From Nocardia concava NBRC 100430 (GTDB lineage: Bacteria; Actinomycetota; Actinomycetes; Mycobacteriales; Mycobacteriaceae), in assembly GCF_000308815.1 (NCBI RefSeq), contig NZ_BAFX01000086.1:1-64000 (forward strand): 64,000 nt of DNA, given 5' to 3'. Position numbers and translations under genes: made by a program. This document shows, piece after piece, positions 27,367 through 36,051 of this stretch. Each line of letters opens with the position of its first letter. Position 1 is the stretch's first letter. The notes beneath the pieces are model-generated. The model was given only the letters and a program-made list of their open reading frames with translations. It was not told the DNA's origin and made no database searches.

Positions 27367-28368
27367 TCACGCCTTCTTGGCGTACCCCAGGTCGACCACG
27401 GCATCGCGTTCGCCGATCAGCTCGGCGACGCTGAGATCGATGCGCTCCCGGGCGAACTCGTCGATCTCCAGGCCCTGCACGATGGTGTATTCACCGTTCG
27501 CGCAGGTCACCGGGAACGAGCTGATGAGTCCCTCGGGCACGCCGTAGGAGCCGTCGGAGGGCACCGCCATCGAGGTCCAGTCGCCGGGCGCGGTGCCCAG
27601 CACCCAGTCGTGGATGTGGTCGATGGCGGCGCTGGCCGCACTCGCCGCCGAGGAGGCGCCGCGCGCCTTGATGATCGCGGTCCCCCGCTGCTGCACGGTC
27701 GGGATGAAATCGTCTGTCACCCAAGCCTGGTCGTCGATCACGCCCAGCGCAGCGCGGCCCGCTATGGTCGCGTGCGCGAGATCCGGGTACTGGCTGGCGG
27801 AATGATTGCCCCACACCGCGATCCGGTGGATATCGGCCGCGGCCGCCCCGGTCTTCTTGGCCACCTGCGCGATCGCACGATTGTGGTCGAGCCGGGTCAA
27901 CGCGGTGAACCGACCGGCCGGAACGTCCGGTGCGTTGCTCATCGCGATATAGGCATTGGTATTGGCCGGATTCCCCACCACCAGCACCCGGACGTCCTCG
28001 GCCGCATTGGCATTGATGGCCGCGCCCTGATCGGTGAAGATCGGCCCGTTGGCGGCCAGCAGATCCGCCCGCTCCATCCCCGCCGTCCGCGGCCGCGCCC
28101 CCACCAGGATCGCGATATTCGCGCCATCGAACCCGACCCACGGGTCATCGGCGATATCGATCCCCGCCAACAGCGGAAAAGCCCCGTCCTCGAGCTCCAT
28201 CGCCACGCCTTCGAGCGCCCCCACCGCCGCCGGAATCTCCAACAGCCGCAACCGCACCGGCGTCTCGGACCCGAGCAGTGCCCCGGACGCGATCCGGAAC
28301 AGCAACCCATAGGCGATCTGCCCGGCGGCCCCGGTCACGGTAACGGTCACTGGCGCAACGTTGCTCAC
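27367..28368 (-). CDS. mdh: Malate dehydrogenase
   Basis: Interconverts malate and oxaloacetate in the TCA cycle. The protein has 333 residues, of the group with NAD/NADP Rossmann motif VTGAAGQIAYGLLFRIASG (as in mycobacterial Mdh). The substrate Arg segments ARPRTAGMERADLL, VGNPANTNAYIAM and LTRLDHNRA, and the catalytic His in AVWGNHSAS, are intact. GTG 28368 is preceded by ggag about eight bases upstream. Confidence 0.96.
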   Translation of the reverse strand: MSNVAPVTVTVTGAAGQIAYGLLFRIASGALLGSETPVRLRLLEIPAAVGALEGVAMELEDGAFPLLAGIDIADDPWVGFDGANIAILVGARPRTAGMERADLLAANGPIFTDQGAAINANAAEDVRVLVVGNPANTNAYIAMSNAPDVPAGRFTALTRLDHNRAIAQVAKKTGAAAADIHRIAVWGNHSASQYPDLAHATIAGRAALGVIDDQAWVTDDFIPTVQQRGTAIIKARGASSAASAASAAIDHIHDWVLGTAPGDWTSMAVPSDGSYGVPEGLISSFPVTCANGEYTIVQGLEIDEFARERIDLSVAELIGERDAVVDLGYAKKA

Positions 28369-28472
28369 GACGAAAACTCCTCGCGGTACGGGTGATTACG
28401 CCCTCACCCTAACCACGCTCACCCGGCCGCGTCGCGCCCGGTGAGCAACCAGACACCGCGTCCGGCAACGAA

Positions 28473-29123
28473 TCAGCGCGCCAGGTCGGCTATGTCGGAG
28501 TCGGCGAGGATGATCGGGGCGGCTTCGTCGCGGGCGCGGACCATGCGGACCGCGCGGTAGAGGGGGCGTTCCTCGGCGATGGCGTCGCGCGCCTCGGCGC
28601 GGAGTTGCTGGACGAGCATGTCGGAGATGGCGAGGGCGGCGGCCAGGGGGCAACTCGTGAGGGCGTCGGCGAGTTTGCGGAGGCCGAGGATGTGGAGTTC
28701 GCGGCCGCTGCCGGAGTCGCTGTAGATGGCCAGGGGCACGATGCGCGAATCAGGCCCGGCGGTGATGCGCAGGACGATACGGCTGATCTTGCCCGGGTAG
28801 ACCAGGATTTCCAGAGCCGTCGCCGACGCCAGATCGATGCTGCGTTCCCCGCGCCAGGTGCGCGCCCGGATCACCGTGCCCGACACCGTGATCCGCCGCC
28901 GCTGCACCGCCATCGCATACAGCGCGGTCGGCGCCCCCAGCACGATCCCGGTAGCCAACGCCACCGGCCAGTGCACGAACAGCGCCATCAACAACCCGAC
29001 CCCGATGCCCACCCCCAACGCCGCCAGGGTGAGCTTCCGCAGCGCCGGAGCCAACAACTCCGGCGCGATCAGATCCAGCCCGACTTCCCCGCCGGACCCC
29101 GCTTTCGATTCCTCAGTCACCAC
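28473..29123 (-). CDS. Membrane protein of unknown function
   Basis: About 216 residues. Two adjacent hydrophobic segments (LTLAALGVGIGVGLLMALFV and WPVALATGIVLGAPTALYAM) are followed by a ~140-residue cytoplasmic domain with beta-rich sequence (ITVSGTVIRARTWRGERSIDLASATALEIL, KISRIVLRITAG). This is reminiscent of PH-like/bPH2 domains, but I cannot assign a family. Start GTG 29123 (or the adjacent GTG 29120) is chosen because the longer frame to 29219 adds Cys/Arg-rich sequence unlike a protein N-terminus. Confidence 0.65.
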   Translation of the reverse strand: MVTEESKAGSGGEVGLDLIAPELLAPALRKLTLAALGVGIGVGLLMALFVHWPVALATGIVLGAPTALYAMAVQRRRITVSGTVIRARTWRGERSIDLASATALEILVYPGKISRIVLRITAGPDSRIVPLAIYSDSGSGRELHILGLRKLADALTSCPLAAALAISDMLVQQLRAEARDAIAEERPLYRAVRMVRARDEAAPIILADSDIADLAR

Positions 29124-29332
29124 AGTGCATTCGTCCAAGAGTCGATGGGTCGTGTGTGCCGGTAGCACGCACCGCCCCCGCGCGACGCACCGCACGGTAC
29201 CAGCAGGCCCTTGCTCCATACCCAGAATCAGGCCAGGTCATGCCACGGCACGCACCGATTATTGCCACCCCCGTAATTCCGGCGCGCCGAGATGACGGCG
29301 ACGCCGGTCCCGCTGTCGCCTCGAGGACGGTG

Positions 29333-29369
29333 GGCCGACCCGGTCAGCGGTTCGCTGCCCGGGTCGGCC
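29333..29369 (-). terminator. Hairpin terminator downstream of hisS
   Basis: A long stem pairs ggccgacccgg (29333-29343) with ccgggtcggcc (29359-29369), continued by cagcg/cgctg around a gtt loop with one mismatch. It begins 7 bases beyond the hisS stop codon on the minus strand. No U-run is evident. Confidence 0.6.
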
Positions 29370-29375
29370 GCTGGG

Positions 29376-30656
29376 TCAATCCTTTTGGGCCGCAAGGGCT
29401 GCGGCTACCTGGGCGACGGCCTCGTCCAGGGGGATTTGGCGCTGATCGCCGGTGGTGAGGTCTTTCAGACCGATTTGGCCTTCGGCTACCTCGCGGTCGC
29501 CGAGGACCAGGGCCAGGGAAGCGCCGGACTTGTCGGCGGCCTTCATGGCGCCCTTCATGCCGCGGCCGCCGTAGGCGAGGTCGGTGCGGATGCCGGCCTT
29601 GCGGAGTTCGCCGGCTATGACGACGAGGCGTTGTTTGGCGACGTCGCCGAGGGGGACGCCGTAGACCTGGATGCGGGGGACGGTGACGGCGGATTTGCCT
29701 TCGGCTTCGAGGGCCAGGACGGTGCGGTCGACGCCGATGCCGAAGCCGATGCCGGACAGGGGCTGGCCGCCGAGTTCGGCCATCAGGCCGTCGTAGCGGC
29801 CGCCGCCGCCGATGCCGGACTGCGCGCCGAGGCCGTCGTGGACGAACTCGAAGGTGGTCTTGGTGTAGTAGTCGAGGCCGCGCACCATGCGGGGATTCAC
29901 TACATAAGGAACACCGAGGGCGTCGAGGTGGCCGAGGACCTGTTCGAAGTGCGCCTTGGCGGATTCGGACAGGTGGTCGATCATGAGCGGCGCGGCCGCG
30001 GTCATCTCCTTGACCTCGGGGCGCTTGTCGTCGAGCACGCGCAGCGGGTTGATCTGCGCGCGCCGCTTGGTCTCCTCGTCCAGCGGCAGCTTGAACAGGA
30101 AGTCCTGCAACAGTTCCCGATACTGCGGACGGCAGGTCTCATCGCCCAGCGAGGTGATCTCGAGCCGGAACCCGTCGAGCCCGAGCCCCCGGAAGCCGGC
30201 GTCGGCGATGGCGATCACCTCGGCGTCCAGCGCCGGGTCATCGATGCCGATGGCCTCCACGCCGACCTGCTGCAACTGCCGGTAGCGGCCCTTCTGCGGG
30301 CGCTCGTAGCGGAAGAACGGCCCGGCGTAGCAGAGCTTGACGGGCAGCTGCCCGCGGTCGAGGCTGTGCTCGATGACCGCGCGCATCACACCGGCGGTGC
30401 CCTCGGGCCGCAGCGTGAAGCTCTCGCCATTGCGGTCGGCGAAGGTCCACATCTCCTTGGACACCACGTCGGTGGATTCGCCGACACCCCGCGCGAACAG
30501 GGCGGTCTCCTCGAAAACCGGCAGCTCTATATGCCCGTATCCGGCCAGTCGCGCGGTCTCCACGAGGCCGTCGCGCACGGCGACGAACTCCGCGGAGGTG
30601 GGTGGCAGATAGTCGGGGACCCCCCTCGGGGCACTGAAGCTGCTGGTCTTGGTCAC
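29376..30656 (-). CDS. hisS: Histidyl-tRNA synthetase
   Basis: Class II synthetase, about 426 residues. It has PRGVPDYLPP, motif 2 (AGPFFRYERPQKGRYRQLQQVGVEAIG), the His-A motif LDYYT and His-B-type GGGGRYDGL, motif 3 GIGFGIGVDR and a C-terminal anticodon-binding domain. GTG 30656 (VTKTSSFSAPRG) is the preferred start, since the longer frame adds 13 codons that reach into the divergent promoter. In M. tuberculosis a metallo-beta-lactamase-fold gene lies between hisS and the cyclophilin gene; here there is none. Confidence 0.96.
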   Translation of the reverse strand: MTKTSSFSAPRGVPDYLPPTSAEFVAVRDGLVETARLAGYGHIELPVFEETALFARGVGESTDVVSKEMWTFADRNGESFTLRPEGTAGVMRAVIEHSLDRGQLPVKLCYAGPFFRYERPQKGRYRQLQQVGVEAIGIDDPALDAEVIAIADAGFRGLGLDGFRLEITSLGDETCRPQYRELLQDFLFKLPLDEETKRRAQINPLRVLDDKRPEVKEMTAAAPLMIDHLSESAKAHFEQVLGHLDALGVPYVVNPRMVRGLDYYTKTTFEFVHDGLGAQSGIGGGGRYDGLMAELGGQPLSGIGFGIGVDRTVLALEAEGKSAVTVPRIQVYGVPLGDVAKQRLVVIAGELRKAGIRTDLAYGGRGMKGAMKAADKSGASLALVLGDREVAEGQIGLKDLTTGDQRQIPLDEAVAQVAAALAAQKD

Positions 30657-30827
30657 GATGGTCAAGTTTCCACGATGGCCGTGGGCCAAGTCCAACCGGT
30701 TACCACCTGCCTGCCACCGACCACTGGCATATGTAGGTTTTTCTCAGCGAATGCAGGTAATGTCTGCCGCGGCCGCTGGGCTGACGGCCGTAACTAGTAA
30801 TACCGACCGTTCACGGAGGGACAGTTA

Positions 30828-31685
30828 GTGCCGAGCAATGAACAGCGACGCGCTGCGGCGAAGCGGAAGCTGGAGCGTCAACTCGAAAACCGGGCCCAGC
30901 GGGCGCGCAAGCGCAAGCAGCTCACCATCGCGGCGTCGGCGCTGGGCGTGTGCGTCGCGGTCGCGGCCGGTGTCGGCATCTACTTCCTGACCAAGGGCGA
31001 TGACAGCAGCACCAGCGCGAAGGCCACGGAGACCCCCGACGCGTCGCTGACCGCCGCTCCCCCGCCGGCCGCCAAGGCCAAGGCCCCCCAGGTGAACTGC
31101 ACCTACACCCCGTCGCAGAAGCCCGCGGACAAGCCGGTGACCCCGCCCGGCACGGCCAATATCTCCACCGCCGGTCAGGTGAAGGCCACCATGGACACCA
31201 GCCAGGGTCCGATCACCATGACCCTGAATCCGGGTGAATCCCCCTGTACGGTCAATAGTTTCGAGTCGCTGGCGAAGCAGAAATTCTTCGACAACACCTC
31301 CTGCCACCGCATCACCACGGGCAAGGGCCTGCAGGTGCTGCAGTGCGGTGATCCGACGGGCAGCGGAATGGGCGGTCCCGGTTACGAGTTCGCCAACGAG
31401 TACCCGACTGACCAGTACGACGCGAACGATCAGGCCGCCCAGTACCCGGTCGAGTACAAGCGCGGCGTGCTCGCCATGGCCAATGCCGGCCCGGGCACCA
31501 ACGGCTCCCAGTTCTTCCTGGTCTACGGCGATTCCCAGCTGCCGCCGCAGTACACAATTTTCGGTACGGTCGACGACAACGGCCTGGCCACCCTCGACAA
31601 GATCGCCAAGGCGGGCGTCCAGGGCGGCGGTCAGGATGGCAAGCCGGCCGCGGATGTGAACATCCAATCGGTCCAAATCAACTGA
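30828..31685 (+). CDS. Membrane-anchored peptidyl-prolyl cis-trans isomerase (cyclophilin, PpiB-like)
   Basis: 285 residues. A basic cytoplasmic N-terminus (RAAAKRKLERQLENRAQRARKRKQ) leads into one transmembrane helix (about 33-55), a Pro/Ala/Thr-rich linker, and a cyclophilin domain from about 115. Signatures: GPITMTLNPGESPCTVNSFESLA, SCHRITTG (catalytic Arg), GSGMGGPGYEFANEY, KRGVLAMANAGPGTNGSQFFLVYG and YTIFGTVDDNGLATLDKIA. Cysteines in the domain suggest an oxidising, extracytoplasmic location. GGAGGG seven bases before GTG 30828 fixes the start. It corresponds to M. tuberculosis Rv2582. Confidence 0.93.
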   Translation: MPSNEQRRAAAKRKLERQLENRAQRARKRKQLTIAASALGVCVAVAAGVGIYFLTKGDDSSTSAKATETPDASLTAAPPPAAKAKAPQVNCTYTPSQKPADKPVTPPGTANISTAGQVKATMDTSQGPITMTLNPGESPCTVNSFESLAKQKFFDNTSCHRITTGKGLQVLQCGDPTGSGMGGPGYEFANEYPTDQYDANDQAAQYPVEYKRGVLAMANAGPGTNGSQFFLVYGDSQLPPQYTIFGTVDDNGLATLDKIAKAGVQGGGQDGKPAADVNIQSVQIN

Positions 31686-31699
31686 CCAGCACGGTTTTT

Positions 31700-31728
31700 C
31701 GGGCCCGGCACGCGAGGTGCCGGGCCCG
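31700..31728 (+). terminator. Rho-independent terminator after the cyclophilin gene
   Basis: A 12-bp stem (31700-31711 with 31717-31728) has a 5-base loop and is followed by ttgctttt, 14 bases after the stop codon. Confidence 0.88.
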
Positions 31729-32088
31729 TTGCTTTTCCGGCCAAGGTCTCGGGAAGGTCCCGTTGAACCTCCAGACTAAGGGTTCCCTAACCAAAGAAAA
31801 TCCTGAATTTTCCGCTTCACGCCGGAATTGTGCGATATATGCTGGATCGCGACGCACGCGTACGGCGGTTTCGGAGTTTTCGCTGGTAACCTCGTAGAAC
31901 GGAGTACCAAGGCGTAGTAAAGCCCACCGGGCAACCCCCATCGGGCCGCTCCAACGCCCCACGTTCTCCCGGTGTCCACGTTTGCAGGCGGGACATGGCT
32001 ATTCGCGACCACCGTTCGGATGGCGATGTCCGTGACGAAGCACCACAATCATCCATAGTGATCTCACTGCAGCATCGGGGAGCAGGCA
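31729..32088. other. Intergenic stretch between core genes and the T4SS-like locus
   Basis: About 360 bases with no convincing gene. The first half is clearly more A/T-rich than its surroundings (around 31760-31900). No tRNA gene, direct repeat or inverted terminal repeat that would mark an integration end could be seen. It must hold the promoter for the coiled-coil gene at 32089 and marks the left border of the T4SS-like locus. Confidence 0.5.
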
Positions 32089-32655
32089 ATGGCCGAGGAA
32101 CTCGACGACATCGGCCGCGAAACAGCGGCGATGATGAGGCAAATGTTGCAGCTCGCGACACTTGTCGCGCTGCGCACCCGGGAACGTGGCCAGAAAGAAG
32201 CGGAAGCACGCGTCAGGGTCACCGAGGCCCGGCAGAAGGAGACTCGCGAGCGTCGGCTGCGCGAGGCCGCGGACGCCAAGGCGCGCGATCCACGTAACCG
32301 CGAACTGTCGCGAATCCTGGAGCGCCCGACCGTGGATCGGGGCGTATCCCTGGAGAAGGATCGATTCGCCGCGGCCGCGGAGGCCTCGCGGATGGCCGCC
32401 CAGCAGGCGAGCCGCAACTCCATGCGATACGACTCGGTGGAACGGCGAACCGCTCTGGCGCAACATCTTTCGCGCATGGGTATCTCACCCGAGCTGCAAT
32501 CGGTGCGCATGCTGATGGAAGTCGGACAGGCGCAGTCGGCGCAGGACGCCGTGCAGATTCGCGAACAGGAAGCCGCGCAGCGGCGCGTGCGGGAGCAGGA
32601 AGCCCGCGAGCGCGAACGGGAACGTGAGCGCGCCCGCTCTCGTGAACGGGTCTGA
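32089..32655 (+). CDS. Charged coiled-coil protein of unknown function
   Basis: 188 residues, almost entirely helical and extremely rich in Arg, Glu, Ala and Gln. A short N-terminal hydrophobic stretch (MMRQMLQLATLVALRTRERG) is followed by a long charged helix and ends in RE repeats (REQEARERERERERARSRERV). A good ribosome site (ggggagcaggc) precedes the ATG. It is the only plus-strand gene in the 32-46 kb locus and is convergent with it. A cytoplasmic scaffold or DNA-packing role is conceivable; nothing in the sequence decides it. Confidence 0.7.
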   Translation: MAEELDDIGRETAAMMRQMLQLATLVALRTRERGQKEAEARVRVTEARQKETRERRLREAADAKARDPRNRELSRILERPTVDRGVSLEKDRFAAAAEASRMAAQQASRNSMRYDSVERRTALAQHLSRMGISPELQSVRMLMEVGQAQSAQDAVQIREQEAAQRRVREQEARERERERERARSRERV

Positions 32656-32673
32656 GCGACAGGATCTTTGATC

Positions 32674-32704
32674 ATGTGGCGGATCGGTTCACGATCCGCC
32701 ACAT
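32674..32704. terminator. Bidirectional hairpin at the end of the T4SS-like operon
   Basis: A perfect 13-bp stem (32674-32686 with 32692-32704) has a 5-base loop. It lies between the stop of the coiled-coil gene and the stop of the DUF4913 gene. Confidence 0.8.
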
Positions 32705-32719
32705 AGTCGTTTCCGGCCG

Positions 32720-33106
32720 CTAGAGCGGGAACTCCCCCAGCGCCGGATTACTGAAAAGCCCCTGCTGGGGCGACTTCAGCGGCAGCGGAGTCAGCATGTC
32801 CTTGTGCCCGTTGCGCACACTGCAGTACTTGAACGGCCCCTTGGGGTCGAACAGTTTCGCCATGTGCGGGTCGGCGTGGTCGAGAAACCAGATGCTCAGT
32901 CCGGTTTTGCCGTCGTACCGGTAGTGCTCCCACGCCCGCCACATCGCATCCAGCCGCGCGACCGCCTCGGCGTGTTTCCACCACTCCGGGCACCACACGG
33001 TGTCGCTGATGTCGGTCACCTGCCGGCGGTACACGAGACTCAGGTAGTTCTCCACGAACTCGACCACGCTCGCGTAGACCATGGGTGTTTGCTGCTCTTC
33101 GCTCAC
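32720..33106 (-). CDS. DUF4913 domain protein
   Basis: 128 residues matching DUF4913: VYASVVEFVENYLSLVYRRQ, WCPEWWKHAEAVARLDAMWRAWEHYR, GLSIWFLDHADPHMAKLFDPKGPF, and a Trp-rich middle. DUF4913 proteins are small, soluble, and commonly found beside actinobacterial conjugation genes; their role is unknown. The start overlaps the stop of the coupling-protein gene by four bases, so it is the last gene of the operon. Confidence 0.85.
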   Translation of the reverse strand: MSEEQQTPMVYASVVEFVENYLSLVYRRQVTDISDTVWCPEWWKHAEAVARLDAMWRAWEHYRYDGKTGLSIWFLDHADPHMAKLFDPKGPFKYCSVRNGHKDMLTPLPLKSPQQGLFSNPALGEFPL

Positions 33107-35082
33107 AGCGGACGGACCTCCTTGGGTGACGCGACGTCGGCTTGGGCTTCCTTGATCAGCTGCGGTGAGCCGAGCAGATCGGCGATCTCGGTCTTCTTAC
33201 CCGCCGAGGGGACGTGCGCGAGGATCGAATTCTTCACGTCTTCCGCGAAATCGGCTTCCCACCAAGGCATCGCGCGCAGCAGCACGGCGGGCATGCCGGA
33301 GGGGAACAGGATCGCGCGGCCGCGCGGCAGGGTCGCCAGGCCGTGCGCGTTGAAGGTGCGCGACGAGCTCAGCGAGCGCGAATAACTCTTGCCGCTCTTC
33401 GATTCCGAGACCGACTGGGAGATACTGTCGTAGTCGCCGATGGCCTCGGAGCGCTGCTGCAGGAAGTTCATATCGTCGATACCGCTGCCGATGACCTTGA
33501 TATTGGCCGCGCCCCAGAGCGCTTCCATACCGTCCGGGCCCCAGCAGCGCGCGCCCTGCGCCCAGGATTGCAGGACCGTCATCACCACGATGCCGCGAGA
33601 ACCGAAGTGGCTGTACTGCTTCGGCAGGTCCTTCCAGCGCACCACGTTGGCGGCCTCGTCGAGGGCGGCCAGCAGCGGGACGCTCAGGCGGCCGCCCGGC
33701 GAGCGGGTGGCCTTGGCCGTGGCGGTTTCGATGACGGCCTCGGTCAGGGCGCTGACCAGCGGCGCCGCCGAGCCTCGGCCCTCGAGCGAGAGGCAGTAGA
33801 GGGTGCCGTTGCGGTCGATGAAATCCGATTCGTCGAACCGGTCGCGGTTGCCGCCGGGCACGATCCACGGCTGGATGTGCGGGAGCTTGAGGCTGCGGAT
33901 CATGGCCTTCGCACCGCCGAAGACGCCGTCGCGGGTGCGCACGTCCAGGTTGTACTGGCCGGCGAGACCCCGTGCCATGTAATGCATCCCGTTCATGTTC
34001 AGGATCTCGATGGGCGTGTGGTCGAGGGGGTTGTTGACCCAGTCCCACGCGCGCAGGATGGTGCTGCCCTCGAAGCCCGCGGCCAGGAACAGCGCGGCCA
34101 GCAGATCCTCGGCCTCGGGGTCGAAGTACGAGTCGGCGCCCTGTCCGGCCGAGGGGCTGCCCTCGGCGTCGGAGAAGTGACCGGCCAGCCGGACCGCCCG
34201 CACCTCACAGCCGGGCCGGTACACATCCACCCAGCCCAGCGGATCCCAGTACCAGGTGGGTTCCTGATGCTGATTCATCAGATCGCGCGAATCCGGCGCC
34301 ACCGATTGCGGATCGAAGACGAACACGGGGCTACCCATGTTGTCGCGCACATCGCGGGTGGCGTCCACGACGTCCCGCTTGTTGGAGGTGACCACCACCG
34401 GGCCGACCGCGGCGACGATGGCCGGGATCACCCGCGTGGTCGTCTTGCCCTGTCGCGGACCCCAGATGTCGACCTGCAGATCCTCGTAGGAGCCGTACAG
34501 CATTTCGCCGTCGGCGACCGAGATGCCGATCGGGATGCCCGGAACCAGTGGGCCGAAATGCTTCTGGACGTCCTCGAGGTCGATGCCGCGTTCCTGCGCG
34601 AACTTCCGCTGTAGTCGCGGATCGGTCAGCGAGTCGGGGATGTAGGACCGTCCCTTGCCGGGGAACTGATCCCACTTCTTCAACGGGACGCCGATCTGGT
34701 CGGCCTTCTCCATCACACCGGCCGCGGTGAGCGCCTTGATGGCGCCGCCGGAACCCATGTAATCGGCCTTGTCGTCGATGGCCAGCCGCCCCTTGGCGGC
34801 CACGGTCTTCTGCCGTCGCTTGTAGAGCTGCCAGGCGATCGCGGCCAGCACGATGACGACCACGATGATCGTCGCCGCGCCCGGCCAGTGCAGATCGCCC
34901 TTGACCATGTTGACGATGATGGCGATCGGGTTGATCGGCATGTGCTGGCGCGGGCTGGACAGCAGATTGCCCAATTGCACGGCCACCCACAGGGTTCCGA
35001 AGACCGCGAAACCCGCGTAGATGAGCTGCAGTGTGGTGTCGGGACCCGGGTCGGCCGGATCCTTCACCGGTGCTTTCGCCAT
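33103..35082 (-). CDS. VirD4/TraG-type coupling ATPase
   Basis: 659 residues. Two N-terminal transmembrane helices (about 15-38 and 60-85) anchor a large cytoplasmic P-loop domain. Walker A is GPRQGKTT (near 211-218), followed by TSNKRDVVDATRD; Walker B is LLAALDEAANVVRW (near 475). DFIDRNGTLYCLSLEGRGSAAPL and GSRGIVVMTVLQSWAQG are typical of TraG/TraM-recognition proteins. Coupling proteins bring DNA or protein substrates to a type IV secretion channel. No relaxase is nearby, so the substrate may be protein or DNA processed elsewhere. The gene overlaps DUF4913 and lies 37 bases after the lipoprotein-like gene. Confidence 0.92.
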   Translation of the reverse strand: MAKAPVKDPADPGPDTTLQLIYAGFAVFGTLWVAVQLGNLLSSPRQHMPINPIAIIVNMVKGDLHWPGAATIIVVVIVLAAIAWQLYKRRQKTVAAKGRLAIDDKADYMGSGGAIKALTAAGVMEKADQIGVPLKKWDQFPGKGRSYIPDSLTDPRLQRKFAQERGIDLEDVQKHFGPLVPGIPIGISVADGEMLYGSYEDLQVDIWGPRQGKTTTRVIPAIVAAVGPVVVTSNKRDVVDATRDVRDNMGSPVFVFDPQSVAPDSRDLMNQHQEPTWYWDPLGWVDVYRPGCEVRAVRLAGHFSDAEGSPSAGQGADSYFDPEAEDLLAALFLAAGFEGSTILRAWDWVNNPLDHTPIEILNMNGMHYMARGLAGQYNLDVRTRDGVFGGAKAMIRSLKLPHIQPWIVPGGNRDRFDESDFIDRNGTLYCLSLEGRGSAAPLVSALTEAVIETATAKATRSPGGRLSVPLLAALDEAANVVRWKDLPKQYSHFGSRGIVVMTVLQSWAQGARCWGPDGMEALWGAANIKVIGSGIDDMNFLQQRSEAIGDYDSISQSVSESKSGKSYSRSLSSSRTFNAHGLATLPRGRAILFPSGMPAVLLRAMPWWEADFAEDVKNSILAHVPSAGKKTEIADLLGSPQLIKEAQADVASPKEVRPL

Positions 35083-35119
35083 CTCTAACCTCCTGGGATG
35101 ACCTGTAAGTCGTTAGCGC

Positions 35120-35746
35120 TCAACGATATTCGTCCAGCAACCAGACACCCGCAGCGCCGCGCACAACGGTGGCGACGACCGTGGCCGGGGGTAGCGCCTC
35201 ACGCCTGCCGTCCGGATAGACGACCGTCTGCTCGATACCGATCTTGTACTGCTGCCGATTCGGGTCGGCGCCCGCGGGGGCCTTCTCGCCGGACGCGAAC
35301 GCGAATGCCTCGACCCGTGCTCCGGCCTTGGCCCAGTCGGCCCAGCGCAGTTGCGGTCTCGGTGTTTCCACGCCGGTGGATGGGGTATCCAGTGTACGGA
35401 TCAGGCTGGGTCCGAGCCATTTTCGCGCCCGCTTCAGTGCGTCGCCCTCGGCCTCGGTGGCCGGATACCAGGTGTAGATCTCCTCCAGCGCGCGCACGGC
35501 GACGCCGTCGGCGGTGGTGGGGTCCGGGGCGGGGGCAACCTCGAGCAACCGGGTGGTGGAGGTGGGCGGTTGCGCGCCGGTCGATTTCGAGCCGCCACCG
35601 CCACTCGAGCCGGTGGCGCACGCGGTGGCCGACAGCGCCGTGCCCACCACCACCGTCATGCTCAGCACAGCCATCACCACCTGCGAAGGGCCTCCCTTCC
35701 AGGCTAGTCGCCGATGTCGATGCCCGCGCCATATCACGCGGCTCAT
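35120..35746 (-). CDS. Membrane-anchored or lipoprotein component of the T4SS-like locus, unknown function
   Basis: 208 residues. After a basic start, one hydrophobic segment (VVMAVLSMTVVVGTALSATACATG) ends at a Cys that could be a lipobox (ATAC), though Ala at -3 is not ideal. A Gly/Ser/Thr-rich linker follows, then a ~135-residue extracytoplasmic domain (PTTADGVAVRALEEIYTWYP, YKIGIEQTVVYPDGRREALPPATVVATVV, GVWLLDEYR). The domain's size and alternating pattern resemble NTF2-like folds seen in VirB8/TcpC-type proteins, but this is inference. Start and stop overlap the HTH gene (ATGA). Confidence 0.75.
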   Translation of the reverse strand: MSRVIWRGHRHRRLAWKGGPSQVVMAVLSMTVVVGTALSATACATGSSGGGGSKSTGAQPPTSTTRLLEVAPAPDPTTADGVAVRALEEIYTWYPATEAEGDALKRARKWLGPSLIRTLDTPSTGVETPRPQLRWADWAKAGARVEAFAFASGEKAPAGADPNRQQYKIGIEQTVVYPDGRREALPPATVVATVVRGAAGVWLLDEYR

Positions 35747-36051
35747 GTGCCCCGCTTGGCGTCGGACAGGGTTTCCACCAGGGTGCGGTTCATCTCGGCC
35801 GCGGCGGCCAGCTGCTGCTGCAGCAGCGCCACCTTGCGGCGCAACGCGATAGCGTCCATGCGTTCCAGGCCCGGGCTCTCCGCGGCCCGGACCCAGTTGC
35901 GCACCGAGTTGGTGTGCACGCCGATCTGGTCGGCGACCACCCGGCAGGCCTCCGATTCGGAGCGGAGCTTGCCGGTGAGCGCGATGACCTGTTCGACCGC
36001 CGCCTGTCTGACCTCGGGCGACACTCTTCGGTACGACCGGTGCGGCATCAT
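35743..36051 (-). CDS. IS3-OrfA-like helix-turn-helix protein inside the T4SS operon
   Basis: 102 residues. SPEVRQAAVEQVIALTGKLRSESEACRVVADQIGV...TNSVRNWVRAAE is the HTH of IS3-family OrfA (HTH_Tnp_1), and LRRKVALLQQQLAAAAEMNRTL is the following leucine-zipper-like helix. OrfB, inverted repeats and a frameshift window are absent. ATGA overlaps at both ends couple the gene to VirB4 upstream and the lipoprotein-like gene downstream. It therefore looks like a domesticated DNA-binding protein, perhaps a regulator of the operon or a DNA-recognition factor, rather than a transposon remnant. Confidence 0.8.
   Translation of the reverse strand: MMPHRSYRRVSPEVRQAAVEQVIALTGKLRSESEACRVVADQIGVHTNSVRNWVRAAESPGLERMDAIALRRKVALLQQQLAAAAEMNRTLVETLSDAKRGT

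Noticed and set aside
33103..35082. Type VI secretion component
   Set aside because: Coupling proteins of this kind are sometimes named type VI secretion proteins in databases, but the motifs are VirD4/TraG and no T6SS sheath, hub or tube genes are present.
35743..36051. Insertion sequence of the IS3 family
   Set aside because: Only an OrfA-like frame exists; there is no OrfB, no inverted terminal repeats and no target duplication, and both ends overlap neighbouring genes in phase.
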